Assembly: GCA_045638645.1 (NCBI GenBank)
Contig: JAZUBU010000016.1
Location: 62,001-126,000, forward strand
Length of the DNA: 64,000 nt
Direction: 5' to 3'
From: JAGCJX01 sp045638645
GTDB lineage: Bacteria; Bacteroidota; Bacteroidia; Bacteroidales; UBA932
Every line of letters begins with the position of its first letter. Positions within the stretch are counted from its first letter, which is position 1. The notes under the pieces are model-generated. The model was given only the letters and a program-made list of their open reading frames with translations, was not told the origin of the DNA and did no database searches. A program made the translations under genes and the position numbers. Shown one piece after another: positions 1 to 8,412 of this stretch.

Positions 1-248
1 GTTTCCGGGTTTGTTCCAATATGGGATACAATCAATTTTTTAACTTGTTTATTTACGACCAATTTACCCATTCCGCGATCCGGAAAACCGGAGTCGTTGC
101 AAATCACGGTCAAATCTTTAACACCGGATGCGACCAATGCATCGATGATTCTATTCGGAGAACCGGCAGCCAAAAAACCGCCAATCATAATGGTAGCGCC
201 GTCTTGAATTTTGGCGACAGCTTCCTCAATCGAAATCAATTTCTTCAT
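1..248 (-). CDS. CoA-transferase subunit A (5' part, runs off the window)
   Basis: The minus strand from an ATG at 248 reads open to the window edge for 82 codons, beginning MKKLISIEEAVAKIQDG and continuing through IMIGGFLAAGSPNRIID. This is the N-terminus of the alpha subunit of 3-oxoacid/acetate (AtoD/ScoA-like) CoA-transferases, including the glycine-rich MIGGF loop. The family moves CoA between acetoacetate, butyrate, acetate or succinate and normally needs a beta subunit, expected just beyond the left edge. The exact acyl substrate cannot be told from this fragment. In a fermentative Bacteroidales context, butyrate, propionate or acetoacetate use is plausible, but that is inference. Confidence 0.88.
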   Translation of the reverse strand, partial: MKKLISIEEAVAKIQDGATIMIGGFLAAGSPNRIIDALVASGVKDLTVICNDSGFPDRGMGKLVVNKQVKKLIVSHIGTNPE

Positions 249-277
249 TCAGATCGTGTATTAATAAATTATTCCCG

Positions 278-285
278 CAAATATA
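278..285 (-). promoter_or_regulatory. Putative -7 box for the CoA-transferase gene
   Basis: On the minus strand the sequence TATATTTG matches the Bacteroidetes -7 consensus TAnnTTTG and lies about 30 bases before the start codon. No good TTTG element is found at the 19-base distance, so this is a half-site match only. Confidence 0.4.
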
Positions 286-329
286 GCAAAATAAACGACA
301 AACCGAACGCAGAATGCATCGCAAATCAC

Positions 330-369
330 CAAAAAATAAGCAGCCAACCGAAAATTACCGATTGACTGC
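330..369 (-). terminator. Intrinsic terminator after the acyltransferase
   Basis: On the minus strand GCAGTCAATCG pairs with CGGTTGGCTGC (11 pairs, two G-U) around an 8-base loop. The hairpin is followed by TTATTTTTT. It ends the leftward transcription unit whose last gene stops at 401. Confidence 0.75.
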
Positions 370-400
370 AAATCCGACACTGGAATGGGCTTGAAAAGGA

Positions 401-1567
401 CTATAAACTGCGGTGGCTGCGTACCGGATTGGCATACAATTCCAAAAGCAATTGCCGCAATTCATTCCGGTCAAACTCACCACGGGTGGCTTCCGGCTCA
501 TTGGCCAGCAAAGCATCCAAACCCGCTTCCATATATTTTTCAAAATACGTTTTCTCTTCCAATGTGTATTCAGCCGCATATTCCGGACAAGTCGCCAACA
601 AATCGTAGGCAATGTAATTGTTGGGCCACAAACGGTAATTCGCATTGATTTTACGGTCCAACAAGGCCGCCAGACCCCGAAAACGGTCGTTCTTATCCAA
701 CTGGCCGCACACATCCAGTTCCTCCCGGGTCAAAGGTTCTCCAAAATGGAAATGAACCCGGCCTTTTTTCTGAAGAATCCCTGTCAGGATGCTGTTCATG
801 TCCTCACCCGGTGCTTTGACATACTCCCTGCGACGGGAAATGTAGGTCTCACGAACTTTCAGAAAATCACACGGTTCAAACTCATAGGAAACCGAAACAG
901 GCAAGATGGCCAAAGCATTGAAATCGTCCACAAAATTACCGCTTCCGCTCATGTCCAGCATTTTCAGCAAACCTTGACTGGTCTGGTCTGCACCGTCTTT
1001 GGTCCGTCCGCTGCGCTGCGCCAACCAAATGGATGCGCGACCGTTGGCCACACTCTCACGGATGTAACCGGACAACTGCATAGAATTCACGTACAGTTCC
1101 CGAGGACTTCCCTTCCGAATGACTTTGATCATCCGGTTGCTGCGCATAATATCTTCCACGAACTGCGATGATATCAAATTGTCCCCAACGGCAATCTCCG
1201 TTCTGGGCACCTGATTGCGGTAAAAAATCAATTGCATGATACCCGGATCCAACACAATGTCCCGATGGTTGCCCAACAACAGGGACTTCTCCGGACGGAG
1301 GGTATTTTCAATACCGGAACATGTCAAGCCGGCGGTTGTTCCCTCCAACAGACGCTGCATCACAGAAGCCATTACCTTAACCTGAAACTCATCCACGGTA
1401 CGCAACGATCTCAACAACGCCTCAAAACCAGCACGTTCTGTTCCCGGAGCAATAAAATTCAGAATATTGGTCAACAAGGGATGCGCTGCAACACGATCCA
1501 ATGCCGCCATCATTTCCTCGTCCGTATAAGGCCTTATGCCATCGTATTTTCCTGTCATATCAGTCAT
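401..1567 (-). CDS. Glycerolipid acyltransferase-like protein (PlsB/PlsC superfamily)
   Basis: 388 residues. The segment LLLGNHRDIVLDPG around residues 97-109 corresponds to the acyltransferase NHxxxxD motif I. WLAQRSGRTKDG replaces the usual (F)xEGxRS motif III, and FHFGEPL near residue 290 fits motif IV. The family transfers acyl chains to glycerol phosphate or lysophospholipid on the inner membrane, but no clear membrane segment is visible, so association is probably peripheral. Its start overlaps the stop of the M28 peptidase gene by 8 bases, implying translational coupling, and an acyl-CoA synthetase is two genes upstream. The His-Asp spacing is one residue longer than in E. coli PlsC (see findings). 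The acceptor is unknown. Confidence 0.78.
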   Translation of the reverse strand: MTDMTGKYDGIRPYTDEEMMAALDRVAAHPLLTNILNFIAPGTERAGFEALLRSLRTVDEFQVKVMASVMQRLLEGTTAGLTCSGIENTLRPEKSLLLGNHRDIVLDPGIMQLIFYRNQVPRTEIAVGDNLISSQFVEDIMRSNRMIKVIRKGSPRELYVNSMQLSGYIRESVANGRASIWLAQRSGRTKDGADQTSQGLLKMLDMSGSGNFVDDFNALAILPVSVSYEFEPCDFLKVRETYISRRREYVKAPGEDMNSILTGILQKKGRVHFHFGEPLTREELDVCGQLDKNDRFRGLAALLDRKINANYRLWPNNYIAYDLLATCPEYAAEYTLEEKTYFEKYMEAGLDALLANEPEATRGEFDRNELRQLLLELYANPVRSHRSL

Positions 1568-3230
1568 TCACTACTTTTACACGAATAAAATTTTCCAACA
1601 AACCCAGCACCACCACAACATAGAAGAAGGCCAGCATCAACACCACACCCAACGCCCCAATGGTCAAAGCGGTAAACAGGTTGTATAAAAACGAGCACCC
1701 CAACAGCAGGACCAAAGCCACTGCAACAATGCTCAAATAATTGCACAAAATAAACAGACACAGTATCAACGCCATGGATGACAAAACCGCTGGTACCAGG
1801 AAGAAGAAATTTTCCCCCAGCGCAAAGGTCATCGCAGCCCCCAAGACCGTCATCAACAACATCACAGCCATTAGGGTTTCGTTGGCAAAGAAAGGACGTT
1901 TGCCCATCCGGCGCCAGAAGACCCCTACGACAGCCAATACCACCACCAAGACGGCCATCAACCCGATCCAGGTATCACCCGGAATGAACTTCGTCGCTGT
2001 CAGGTTGAACGGCGTTCCAGCGCAAGCAGCAGCTAGCCAAGCAATTCCTTCTCCCAACAACAGGATACCCAAACCCCAGGCCAAGAGACACAAGGATTTG
2101 AGAAGCACCTGCTTCGGACGTACAATATGGGTTTTGGTATGCAAGACAAAAGCTAATCCACAAAGGAACAAGGCCACGAATGCAAACCATTGGTTATCGG
2201 TTTGGGTCAGCTTCACCAATCCCACCCACGGAAGGGTAAAATAGACAGCATTCTCCTCACTCTTCAAGGCCTCGGGACTGGCATAAGCGGACTCGGTCAG
2301 ATACCGGCAAACCATGGGCTCCAATTGGGCCCCATAATGCTGGATCGTCTGCACATCAATGTTGGCAAAACAGTCCAAATCCGTATGATAATAGCTGATG
2401 TTATCCAAACATGAGAAGTTTACACCGGGCAAACTGTCTTTCACCAGCGTAAAATCCGTAAAATTCGGCATCATCTTGTAAACCACCGTTGTTAACGAAT
2501 ATGTTACAGGATATTTTGCCGTCTCGGCATACAAATCCATCACGTTGGAATCTCCCGAACCGGTCTCAAAAAGCAACGCCGGACCTTTGACGCCGCGTGC
2601 CTCCAGATTGACCACAAAACCCACCTTATCAAACAGCTCCGGATGCAGCTCTGTAGCACGTCTCATCCCATCCATTCCGTTCTCTTCCGAGTCCGTGAAC
2701 AGGACTTTGATCCCCTGCTTCCAATCGCTCCGGTATTGCAATGCAACACGAACGAGTTCGAGGGTCGTACCCAAACCGTAACCGTCATCCGCAGCCCCGT
2801 ATGAATAGACGGTGCGATCCAGCACTTGCTGACGGTAACGGGAGTCCAGATGCGCCACAAAAAGCACATACGAACTGGCCGGTACCTGCTCGGGTTCAAA
2901 AACCGCGTAGACATTGGCAATGTCATAGTAACCGCCCAATCGGAATGCAACGGAGTCGTATGCATACAACTGCGGATTACCACCCAATTCAGACAAACGA
3001 TCTACCAGATAGGAACGGACTCGTTCCCGTGCTTCGGGATGTTCTACGGAATGCGGCTCCTGTGCAATGACTGCCAAGTCATTAGCTACACGCTCGGCCG
3101 AAAAACAAGACTCTTCGGCCGCGGACACCACTTCCGGCATCGATCCAAGTCCAAACGCTCCCCAAACCGTCAGAACAACGGTCACCAGAGCCAGGACAAC
3201 CCTGATCTTACGACCCAAACCCCATTTCAT
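1560..3230 (-). CDS. Membrane-anchored M28 family metallopeptidase (ERMP1/FXNA-like architecture)
   Basis: 556 residues. An N-terminal hydrophobic segment (about 9-28) is followed by an M28 zinc-peptidase domain. Probable ligands and catalytic residues are visible: H127 and D129 (HLDSR), bridging D148 (ADDG), E182/E183 (DSEENG), E210 (NLEARG) and H282 (YYHTD). After about residue 330 there is a run of roughly eight or nine hydrophobic helices to the C-terminus. A peptidase domain followed by a polytopic tail resembles eukaryotic ERMP1/FXNA and some bacterial homologues. The active site should face the periplasm. Likely an aminopeptidase; the substrate is unknown. It sits 5 bases downstream of the acyl-CoA synthetase gene and overlaps the following acyltransferase. 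Confidence 0.85.
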   Translation of the reverse strand: MKWGLGRKIRVVLALVTVVLTVWGAFGLGSMPEVVSAAEESCFSAERVANDLAVIAQEPHSVEHPEARERVRSYLVDRLSELGGNPQLYAYDSVAFRLGGYYDIANVYAVFEPEQVPASSYVLFVAHLDSRYRQQVLDRTVYSYGAADDGYGLGTTLELVRVALQYRSDWKQGIKVLFTDSEENGMDGMRRATELHPELFDKVGFVVNLEARGVKGPALLFETGSGDSNVMDLYAETAKYPVTYSLTTVVYKMMPNFTDFTLVKDSLPGVNFSCLDNISYYHTDLDCFANIDVQTIQHYGAQLEPMVCRYLTESAYASPEALKSEENAVYFTLPWVGLVKLTQTDNQWFAFVALFLCGLAFVLHTKTHIVRPKQVLLKSLCLLAWGLGILLLGEGIAWLAAACAGTPFNLTATKFIPGDTWIGLMAVLVVVLAVVGVFWRRMGKRPFFANETLMAVMLLMTVLGAAMTFALGENFFFLVPAVLSSMALILCLFILCNYLSIVAVALVLLLGCSFLYNLFTALTIGALGVVLMLAFFYVVVVLGLLENFIRVKVVND

Positions 3231-3235
3231 AATAA

Positions 3236-5092
3236 CTAACTCAAAGCTTTACAGTTCAAAGGATTGGCAGGATCTTTCCCTTCCGGAGTAAAGGCATATT
3301 CAATACGTTCCTTGTAAGCCTCTTCCACTTTAGAGCGTACCATCTTCATGGTGCTGTTGATCATGCGGTTCTTTTCGGAGAAAGGTTCATCAGCGATCAC
3401 AAAGGTGGCAGGGAGCCAACGGTCCGGGAACATACCGCCAAACTCACGACCCGAACGGAACTTGTCCAAATCCTCCCGGATCTTACGGGCTCCTTCCGCA
3501 CCTTGCGGCAGTTTGTTCTTGTCAACATCCAGCACACAAATGGTATAAGGTGACTGGTTGTTGTACATCATGGTATTGTTCACATAAGGAAGTTTCTCCG
3601 TAATGCATTCTTCAATTCCTTCGGGCGCATACTTTTCGCCATCCGAAGCAATAAGCAGACTCTTGAAGCGTCCCAAAACATACAAGAAACCGGATTCGTG
3701 CATATACCCCATGTCTCCGGTGTGCAACCAACCATCTTTGACAGTCTCTGCAGAGGATTTGGGGTTTTTCCAATAACCCGCCATCACATTTTCTCCACGA
3801 ATCACAATTTCTCCTGATTTTCCGGTCGGACATTCGTTGCCCTCTTCATCCAAGATACGGAGGTCCATCGGTTGCACCAACAGACCTGAAGACCCCAAAC
3901 GATAGCGTTTCAGCGTATTGGCAGAGATTACCGGAGTCGCTTCGGACAAACCGTATCCTTGCAACATCGGCAGACCGATGGCACAATAGTAGCGTTGCAA
4001 GTCAATGTCCAGCAAGGCTCCTCCGCCAACGAAGAAATCCAGTTCTCCACCCAGGCCTTGACGCACTTTCTTGAACACCAGTTGATCGACGGCCCAAATC
4101 AGCGGCTTCAGCAGGAAGGTTCCGTTTGTTCCACGGTTCCAACCCTCTTTGTTATAACGGATTGCGGCATTCAAGCCGACATTGTATAAAAATTCAGCAA
4201 ATTTTCCGCTGGCATGTACGGTTTGTTCAATGTTTTTCTTGAAGTTCTTAGCGATGGCCGGCACCGACATCATTACATTCGGCTTGAACTCTTTGATTGC
4301 CATCGGAATGTTCCGCAAAGCCTCCATCGGCGTTTTGCCTGCAGGCACCGTTGCAATACGGCCTCCGTTCTTCATCATCGAATAGAAACCGACCACGTGT
4401 GCAAAACAGTGGTCCAAAGGCAGAATGATCAGCATTTTATAGCCTTTGGTGATCGGAACCAGGCCCAACGACTGGTCCACGTTCGCCGTGTAGTTGCGGT
4501 GCGTCAAGCAGACACCTTTCGGATCTGCTGTTGTACCCGAAGTATAGGTAATCGTTGCAAGATCTTCATTCTGAATAGCTTGACCAATAGCAAGGAATTC
4601 TTCGCGATGCTCTTTCAGATAGGCTCTACCACGCTCCATGATATCTTCGTAGTACAATTCGTCGGGACGCATGTCCTCTACGCGATCCAGCAAAATCAAG
4701 TATTTCAGATCGGTCAACTGCTCGCGGATGGTACGGATCTTACGCAATTGCTGACCAGAGACAATCAGGTACTTGCACTCAGCGTGGCGCATCCGGAACA
4801 ACAAATCGTTGCTTTCTTCCAGTTTGATGGACAGCGGCACAGAAACCGCTCCCGCATACAGCAAGGCCAGCTCGGAGCAAATCCACAAGTTGCGTCCTTC
4901 CGACAAAAGGGCAATGTTATCTTTCGGTTGCACACCCAAGTCACAAAGACCGGCACCGAAATCATAAACTATATCACGTAATTGGTTAAAGGAAGTAGGT
5001 TCAAAAGTTGAATGCAACTTCTCGTACATAAAAGGAGCATCTCCATAGTTCCGCACGGCATTCTCAAAATGATCAATAATGGTATTTTTCAT
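3236..5092 (-). CDS. Long-chain acyl-CoA synthetase (AMP-forming)
   Basis: 618 residues from the ATG at 5092. The upstream in-frame TTG at 5128 lies inside a promoter element and is rejected. The AMP-binding P-loop TITYTSGTTADPKGV, the motif GYGLSEATPVIS and the adenylate motif WLHTGDMGYMHESGFLYVLGR (given in two parts of the protein: hinge after GDMG) mark the ANL superfamily. The length and N-terminal layout fit FAA1/FadD15-type fatty-acid ligases. It activates fatty acids with ATP to acyl-CoA, probably to recycle exogenous or released fatty acids into phospholipid. The neighbouring PlsB/PlsC-like gene fits this. It has its own promoter within the 3' end of the preceding lipoprotein gene. 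Confidence 0.9.
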   Translation of the reverse strand: MKNTIIDHFENAVRNYGDAPFMYEKLHSTFEPTSFNQLRDIVYDFGAGLCDLGVQPKDNIALLSEGRNLWICSELALLYAGAVSVPLSIKLEESNDLLFRMRHAECKYLIVSGQQLRKIRTIREQLTDLKYLILLDRVEDMRPDELYYEDIMERGRAYLKEHREEFLAIGQAIQNEDLATITYTSGTTADPKGVCLTHRNYTANVDQSLGLVPITKGYKMLIILPLDHCFAHVVGFYSMMKNGGRIATVPAGKTPMEALRNIPMAIKEFKPNVMMSVPAIAKNFKKNIEQTVHASGKFAEFLYNVGLNAAIRYNKEGWNRGTNGTFLLKPLIWAVDQLVFKKVRQGLGGELDFFVGGGALLDIDLQRYYCAIGLPMLQGYGLSEATPVISANTLKRYRLGSSGLLVQPMDLRILDEEGNECPTGKSGEIVIRGENVMAGYWKNPKSSAETVKDGWLHTGDMGYMHESGFLYVLGRFKSLLIASDGEKYAPEGIEECITEKLPYVNNTMMYNNQSPYTICVLDVDKNKLPQGAEGARKIREDLDKFRSGREFGGMFPDRWLPATFVIADEPFSEKNRMINSTMKMVRSKVEEAYKERIEYAFTPEGKDPANPLNCKALS

Positions 5093-5125
5093 AAACACAT
5101 TATTTAAGGTTAAGGTTAATTTGCA

Positions 5126-5158
5126 CAAAATTAGTCAAAATAACTGAATCGGCGCAAA
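5126..5158 (-). promoter_or_regulatory. Promoter for the acyl-CoA synthetase gene
   Basis: Minus-strand TTTG (5158-5155), 21 bases, then TAATTTTG (5133-5126) matches the Bacteroidetes promoter with a slightly long spacer. It overlaps the stop of the lipoprotein gene and shows that the ATG at 5092 is the start. Confidence 0.6.
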
Positions 5159-5991
5159 GAAAAAGTATAAGGGACGCCACCTTGGTCGCGAATCTCGCTA
5201 CGACACCAATTTCCCCAAGGATCGTAATCGGAATACGTCGTAATTACATAAAAATCTGTTCCCACATACCCCGTTTTCTCAGAGGCCAGACGGCCATCTG
5301 CATCGTAGACATACTCCGTGAATTCTTGCACCCAACTACCCGCTTCCCAGTATCCGACAAGCCGGCTCCGGAGCCGCCTATTATCATCAAACTCCTGCTT
5401 TAGCTCAGATATCTTATTTCCTTTGTTATCAACAAATAATTCAGAAAGCAAAGAACCATCCTTGGCACGCGTGGACCGCATCTCCCAGACCCTTTCTTCC
5501 GTGACCAAGTGACGGGCTATCGAGAACACCTCGTGCGAACGGACATCATACGTCCAACGGATTTCCAAATCTTCATTGAACCGAACCTGACGCGAAATTC
5601 TCCCTACGTCATCGTACTCATTGAAATACTTGAAATAACCTTGCTGTCCGTACTTTCCACCCTCCTGTTCTACAACCTGGCCAAGGTCGTTCAACAGAGA
5701 GACGATCATGTATTCCTGTTCGTCCGAAACACGACCGGCAGCCCGGTTGGTTTGTTCCAGCAGTACCCCTGCCTCGTTGTACAAGCAAGCGGTCTGAAAC
5801 ATGGCATCGGGATACACGGCCACCAGACCGGAGTCCGATTCCGCAGCCTCAAAATCCACCTTTACCATCTCTTTAATTGGACCTATTAATCCACTAATTG
5901 TCCTATCATTATGAATAAAAATATCATGAGAAGAACAGGCGGTTGCCAAGAGCATGAAAACAGCAACAATGGCACAAGAAAACTTATTCAT
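5131..5991 (-). CDS. Lipoprotein with degenerate YD/RHS-type repeats
   Basis: 286 residues. A lipoprotein signal ends LLATACSS, with Cys19 as the acylation site. The rest is beta-rich and contains units such as YNEAGVLLEQTN, NEYDDVGRISRQ and YVYDADGRLASEKTG, the pattern of YD (RHS) repeats as found in many Bacteroidetes surface proteins. It is too short for an RHS toxin and has no C-terminal variable toxin domain. The start overlaps the queA stop by 8 bases, so it is expressed with queA. Outer-membrane or periplasmic location is inferred from the signal. Function unknown. Confidence 0.75.
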   Translation of the reverse strand: MNKFSCAIVAVFMLLATACSSHDIFIHNDRTISGLIGPIKEMVKVDFEAAESDSGLVAVYPDAMFQTACLYNEAGVLLEQTNRAAGRVSDEQEYMIVSLLNDLGQVVEQEGGKYGQQGYFKYFNEYDDVGRISRQVRFNEDLEIRWTYDVRSHEVFSIARHLVTEERVWEMRSTRAKDGSLLSELFVDNKGNKISELKQEFDDNRRLRSRLVGYWEAGSWVQEFTEYVYDADGRLASEKTGYVGTDFYVITTYSDYDPWGNWCRSEIRDQGGVPYTFSLRRFSYFD

Positions 5992-7228
5992 TTTTATCCC
6001 GAATCAACAACGAAGAATCACCATAACTCAAGAAACGGAAGTCATTTTGCAACGCGTACTGGTAAATCGTTTTCCAGCGGTCACCGCCTCCAAGAAAAGC
6101 AGAAATCAAGAGCAACAGGGTACTCTGCGGCTGGTGGAAATTGGTCACCAGGGCATCCACAATGCGAAAACGGTAGCCAGGCACAATAATGATGCGCGTG
6201 CGGGCAGCAATCTCCTGCAAACCATGCCGATCCATATAAGACAACAGGGAAGTCAAAACCTGCTCAACACCAGGCTCATCCCCGGTTTCCTGATAGGGTT
6301 CCCATTGAGCCACCGCATCCGGCACCCAGGCTTCCGGTCCAGCTTGCAGACAGTGCTTGCCCAAGAAATACAAGGACTCCAGGGTCCGGACAGAGGTGGT
6401 TCCTACCGCTACGACCGGCCCGACGGAACGCTGTTCTATCAAGACCTCCAACAACTTACGGGTTACCACAAAGGGTTCTGAATGCATTTGGTGATCCGCA
6501 ATGTATTCACTCTTGACCGGCATAAACGTACCTGCACCCACATGCAGACAAACCTCCGCACGTCGAATGCCCCGGGCATCAATCGCCTTCAACACCGACT
6601 CCGTAAAATGCAGTCCAGCAGTCGGCGCTGCTACAGATCCACGAAACTTCGCATACAGGGTTTGATACCGTTCCAAATCCATTGCCTCTGTATCACGGTT
6701 CAAATAGGGAGGAATGGGAATCTGCCCACAAAGCTCCAGAACACGGGAAAAAGGTACACCGGTTTCCCAGGTAAAGCGCACAACAAAGCTATTGGTCTCT
6801 CTTTCGAGCATTTCAGCTCTCAAATTGAGTGCAGCCGTTTCTGGATTACTACCCACTGAATACAAGGCGATTAGGCCGTTTTTCCACTTCTTTGCATTGC
6901 CTACGACTGTCCTCCAGACACACGACTGGGTAGATGCAAAGGAAATATTGTATTCTGCAGGAGTTACGGGCTCCAAACAGAAGATCTCGATCATCGCACC
7001 CGTATCCTTCTGAAAGAACAGGCGTGCTGGAACGACCTTGGTGTTATTGAAAACCATCAAAGCTCGATCAGGCAAGTGGTCGGGCAAGTGGACAAAGACA
7101 TCCTCCGATACCACACCTTTATTATATAGCAACAATTTGGATCCGTCACGATTGGGGAGCGGGTATGCCGGTATGCGGTGCTCCGGTAGCTCGTAATTGA
7201 AATTTTCGATCCGAATGAGAGGCTCCAT
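5984..7228 (-). CDS. queA: S-adenosylmethionine:tRNA ribosyltransferase-isomerase
   Basis: 414 residues. Family signatures are present: MVFNNTKVVPARLFF near residue 60, SVAAPTAGLHFT near 205, VGAGTFMPV, VAVGTTSVRTLES, and the C-terminal LVTNFHQPQSTLL. QueA moves the ribosyl part of SAM onto 7-aminomethyl-7-deazaguanine in tRNA to form epoxyqueuosine. The protein is longer than E. coli QueA (356 residues), with extra sequence near residues 105-140 and before the C-terminal block. First gene of a minus-strand run, with a consensus promoter directly upstream. Confidence 0.95.
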   Translation of the reverse strand: MEPLIRIENFNYELPEHRIPAYPLPNRDGSKLLLYNKGVVSEDVFVHLPDHLPDRALMVFNNTKVVPARLFFQKDTGAMIEIFCLEPVTPAEYNISFASTQSCVWRTVVGNAKKWKNGLIALYSVGSNPETAALNLRAEMLERETNSFVVRFTWETGVPFSRVLELCGQIPIPPYLNRDTEAMDLERYQTLYAKFRGSVAAPTAGLHFTESVLKAIDARGIRRAEVCLHVGAGTFMPVKSEYIADHQMHSEPFVVTRKLLEVLIEQRSVGPVVAVGTTSVRTLESLYFLGKHCLQAGPEAWVPDAVAQWEPYQETGDEPGVEQVLTSLLSYMDRHGLQEIAARTRIIIVPGYRFRIVDALVTNFHQPQSTLLLLISAFLGGGDRWKTIYQYALQNDFRFLSYGDSSLLIRDKNE

Positions 7229-7256
7229 TTTAGGCGATTTAAGCGATTATTTTTTG

Positions 7257-7287
7257 CAAAAGTAACCAATACTTAGGTGAACACAAA
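7257..7287 (-). promoter_or_regulatory. Consensus Bacteroidetes promoter of queA
   Basis: Minus-strand TTTG (7287-7284), exactly 19 bases, then TACTTTTG (7264-7257) matches both elements of the Bacteroidetes primary-sigma promoter. It lies about 30 bases before the queA ATG. Confidence 0.8.
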
Positions 7288-7308
7288 ATCGTTAAAATTT
7301 GATTTTTT

Positions 7309-7784
7309 GTTTACAAATTTGATTTACATTTTTCATTGCATCAGATTACATCGTTTCTAATTGTTTACACCAATGATTACAAAATCAATATTTGTTTTCT
7401 TTTGTATTATAATTTTTTCTTATGCTTTATTTTTTGCAATCGTACCTACCTATTTATGAGTTACTTATATTATTTAACCTTATTGCTTAGTCAAGGTCGT
7501 TTCATTCTCTTGCAAAACTTCTCGTATACATGGAATTTCAAAAAAACACATATTTCGAGTTTAATTGTCTGATAATCATTAGGTATATGCAAGATTATTT
7601 ACTTATTAACTTTAGGTTGATGACAGCAACATAAGTCCTTTAGAATAAAGCGTATTCTAGCTGGGGGCTTTGGAGTGTTTACAATTTTGTGTTTACATTT
7701 GTTTTTTATCTTCGGTGCGTCGTTTCGTTATAATTTACTACATTTGTATTCTCTAAAGTTTACATTTATGAATAACCGTTTACA
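7309..7784 (+). repeat. Cluster of GTTTACA direct repeats in an AT-rich control region
   Basis: The gap between queA and the XRE gene (7229-7767) is about 540 bases and strongly AT-rich; I see no credible gene in it. Six exact copies of GTTTACA, all in the same orientation, occur at 7309, 7363, 7677, 7691, 7758 and 7778. Near copies include ATTTACA at 7322 and GATTACA at 7344 and 7375. Several are paired at 12-20 base spacing, and the last lies within codons 4-6 of the regulator. The arrangement suggests operator half-sites, possibly for the adjacent regulator. That role is inference. Confidence 0.55.
7739..7746 (+). promoter_or_regulatory. Putative -7 box of the XRE regulator gene
   Basis: TACATTTG matches TAnnTTTG and lies 21 bases before the ATG at 7768. 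The upstream TTTG element is not clear. GTTTACA copies lie on both sides, so binding there would overlap the start site. Confidence 0.45.
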
Positions 7785-8331
7785 GCAATTTTTAACCTTC
7801 GAAAACCTCACTCCGGCCCGTTTTGCAGACATGATGGGGCTGCAACGCTCCGGAATCTCTCACCTGCTGTCCGGACGCAACAAACCGGGATACGAATTCA
7901 TCAAAAAATTTCTGACGACATTTCCTCATGTGAATGCGGAATGGTTTCTCCTGGGAGTTGGCAAAACCTACAAACACCCTCGGACGGAATCGGATGAGAC
8001 GGAGACAACTCCCCTTCTTCCCGGCGTCACAACAAACGAGTCTCGCGAATCACACAGTGCCATGACGGAAGGCCTGCCGGAAGCATCACTCTTTGCATTC
8101 AGAGAAATGACCGGCAGTGGTTCAAACGAAATTTCCAATGATTTTCCCGAACAATCTCCCTCAGAAATGGTTATATCGCAAGGAAATCAAGATATCACAC
8201 CCTTAAATGAGGGTCACTTTGCAAAGAAAACCGCTCCAGAGCGCATTGTAAAGCAGATTCCCCCAAAAAAAATCGGCCGAATTACCGTGTTCTACACGGA
8301 TGGAAGTTTTGACGAATTTTTCCCTCGATAA
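7768..8331 (+). CDS. XRE-family helix-turn-helix regulator with conserved C-terminal tail
   Basis: 187 residues from the ATG at 7768; an earlier in-frame codon would place the start upstream of the -7 box. Residues 1-60 form an HTH_3/XRE domain (LTPARFADMMGLQRSGISHLLSGRN), followed by FLTTFPHVNAEWFLLGVG. Residues 70-160 are polar and low in order. The last 20 or so residues (KIGRITVFYTDGSFDEFFP) look like a short beta motif. The layout resembles phage-type repressors without the LexA-like peptidase domain. DNA binding is well supported; the target is unknown, with autoregulation through GTTTACA sites a possibility. It stands alone, with queA divergent and pyrD downstream. Confidence 0.82.
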   Translation: MNNRLQQFLTFENLTPARFADMMGLQRSGISHLLSGRNKPGYEFIKKFLTTFPHVNAEWFLLGVGKTYKHPRTESDETETTPLLPGVTTNESRESHSAMTEGLPEASLFAFREMTGSGSNEISNDFPEQSPSEMVISQGNQDITPLNEGHFAKKTAPERIVKQIPPKKIGRITVFYTDGSFDEFFPR

Positions 8332-8357
8332 CGCCATTCTTCTATAGAATTTATACT

Positions 8358-8365
8358 TATCTTTG
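8358..8365 (+). promoter_or_regulatory. Putative -7 box for pyrD
   Basis: TATCTTTG matches TAnnTTTG, 47 bases before the pyrD ATG. No TTTG element at 19 bases upstream was found. Confidence 0.45.
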
Positions 8366-8412
8366 CATCGCAACAGAATTACGGAGTATTACGTTCCATA
8401 ATAAAACAGATC

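Noticed and set aside
5131..5991. YD-repeat lipoprotein as an RHS-type toxin
   Set aside because: It is only 286 residues, lacks the RHS core and a variable C-terminal toxin domain, and no immunity gene follows.
7336..7572. 78-codon frame rich in Phe, Tyr, Leu and Ile in the queA/XRE gap
   Set aside because: Composition follows the AT-rich DNA; there is no promoter or start context, and no domain. It looks like non-coding sequence.
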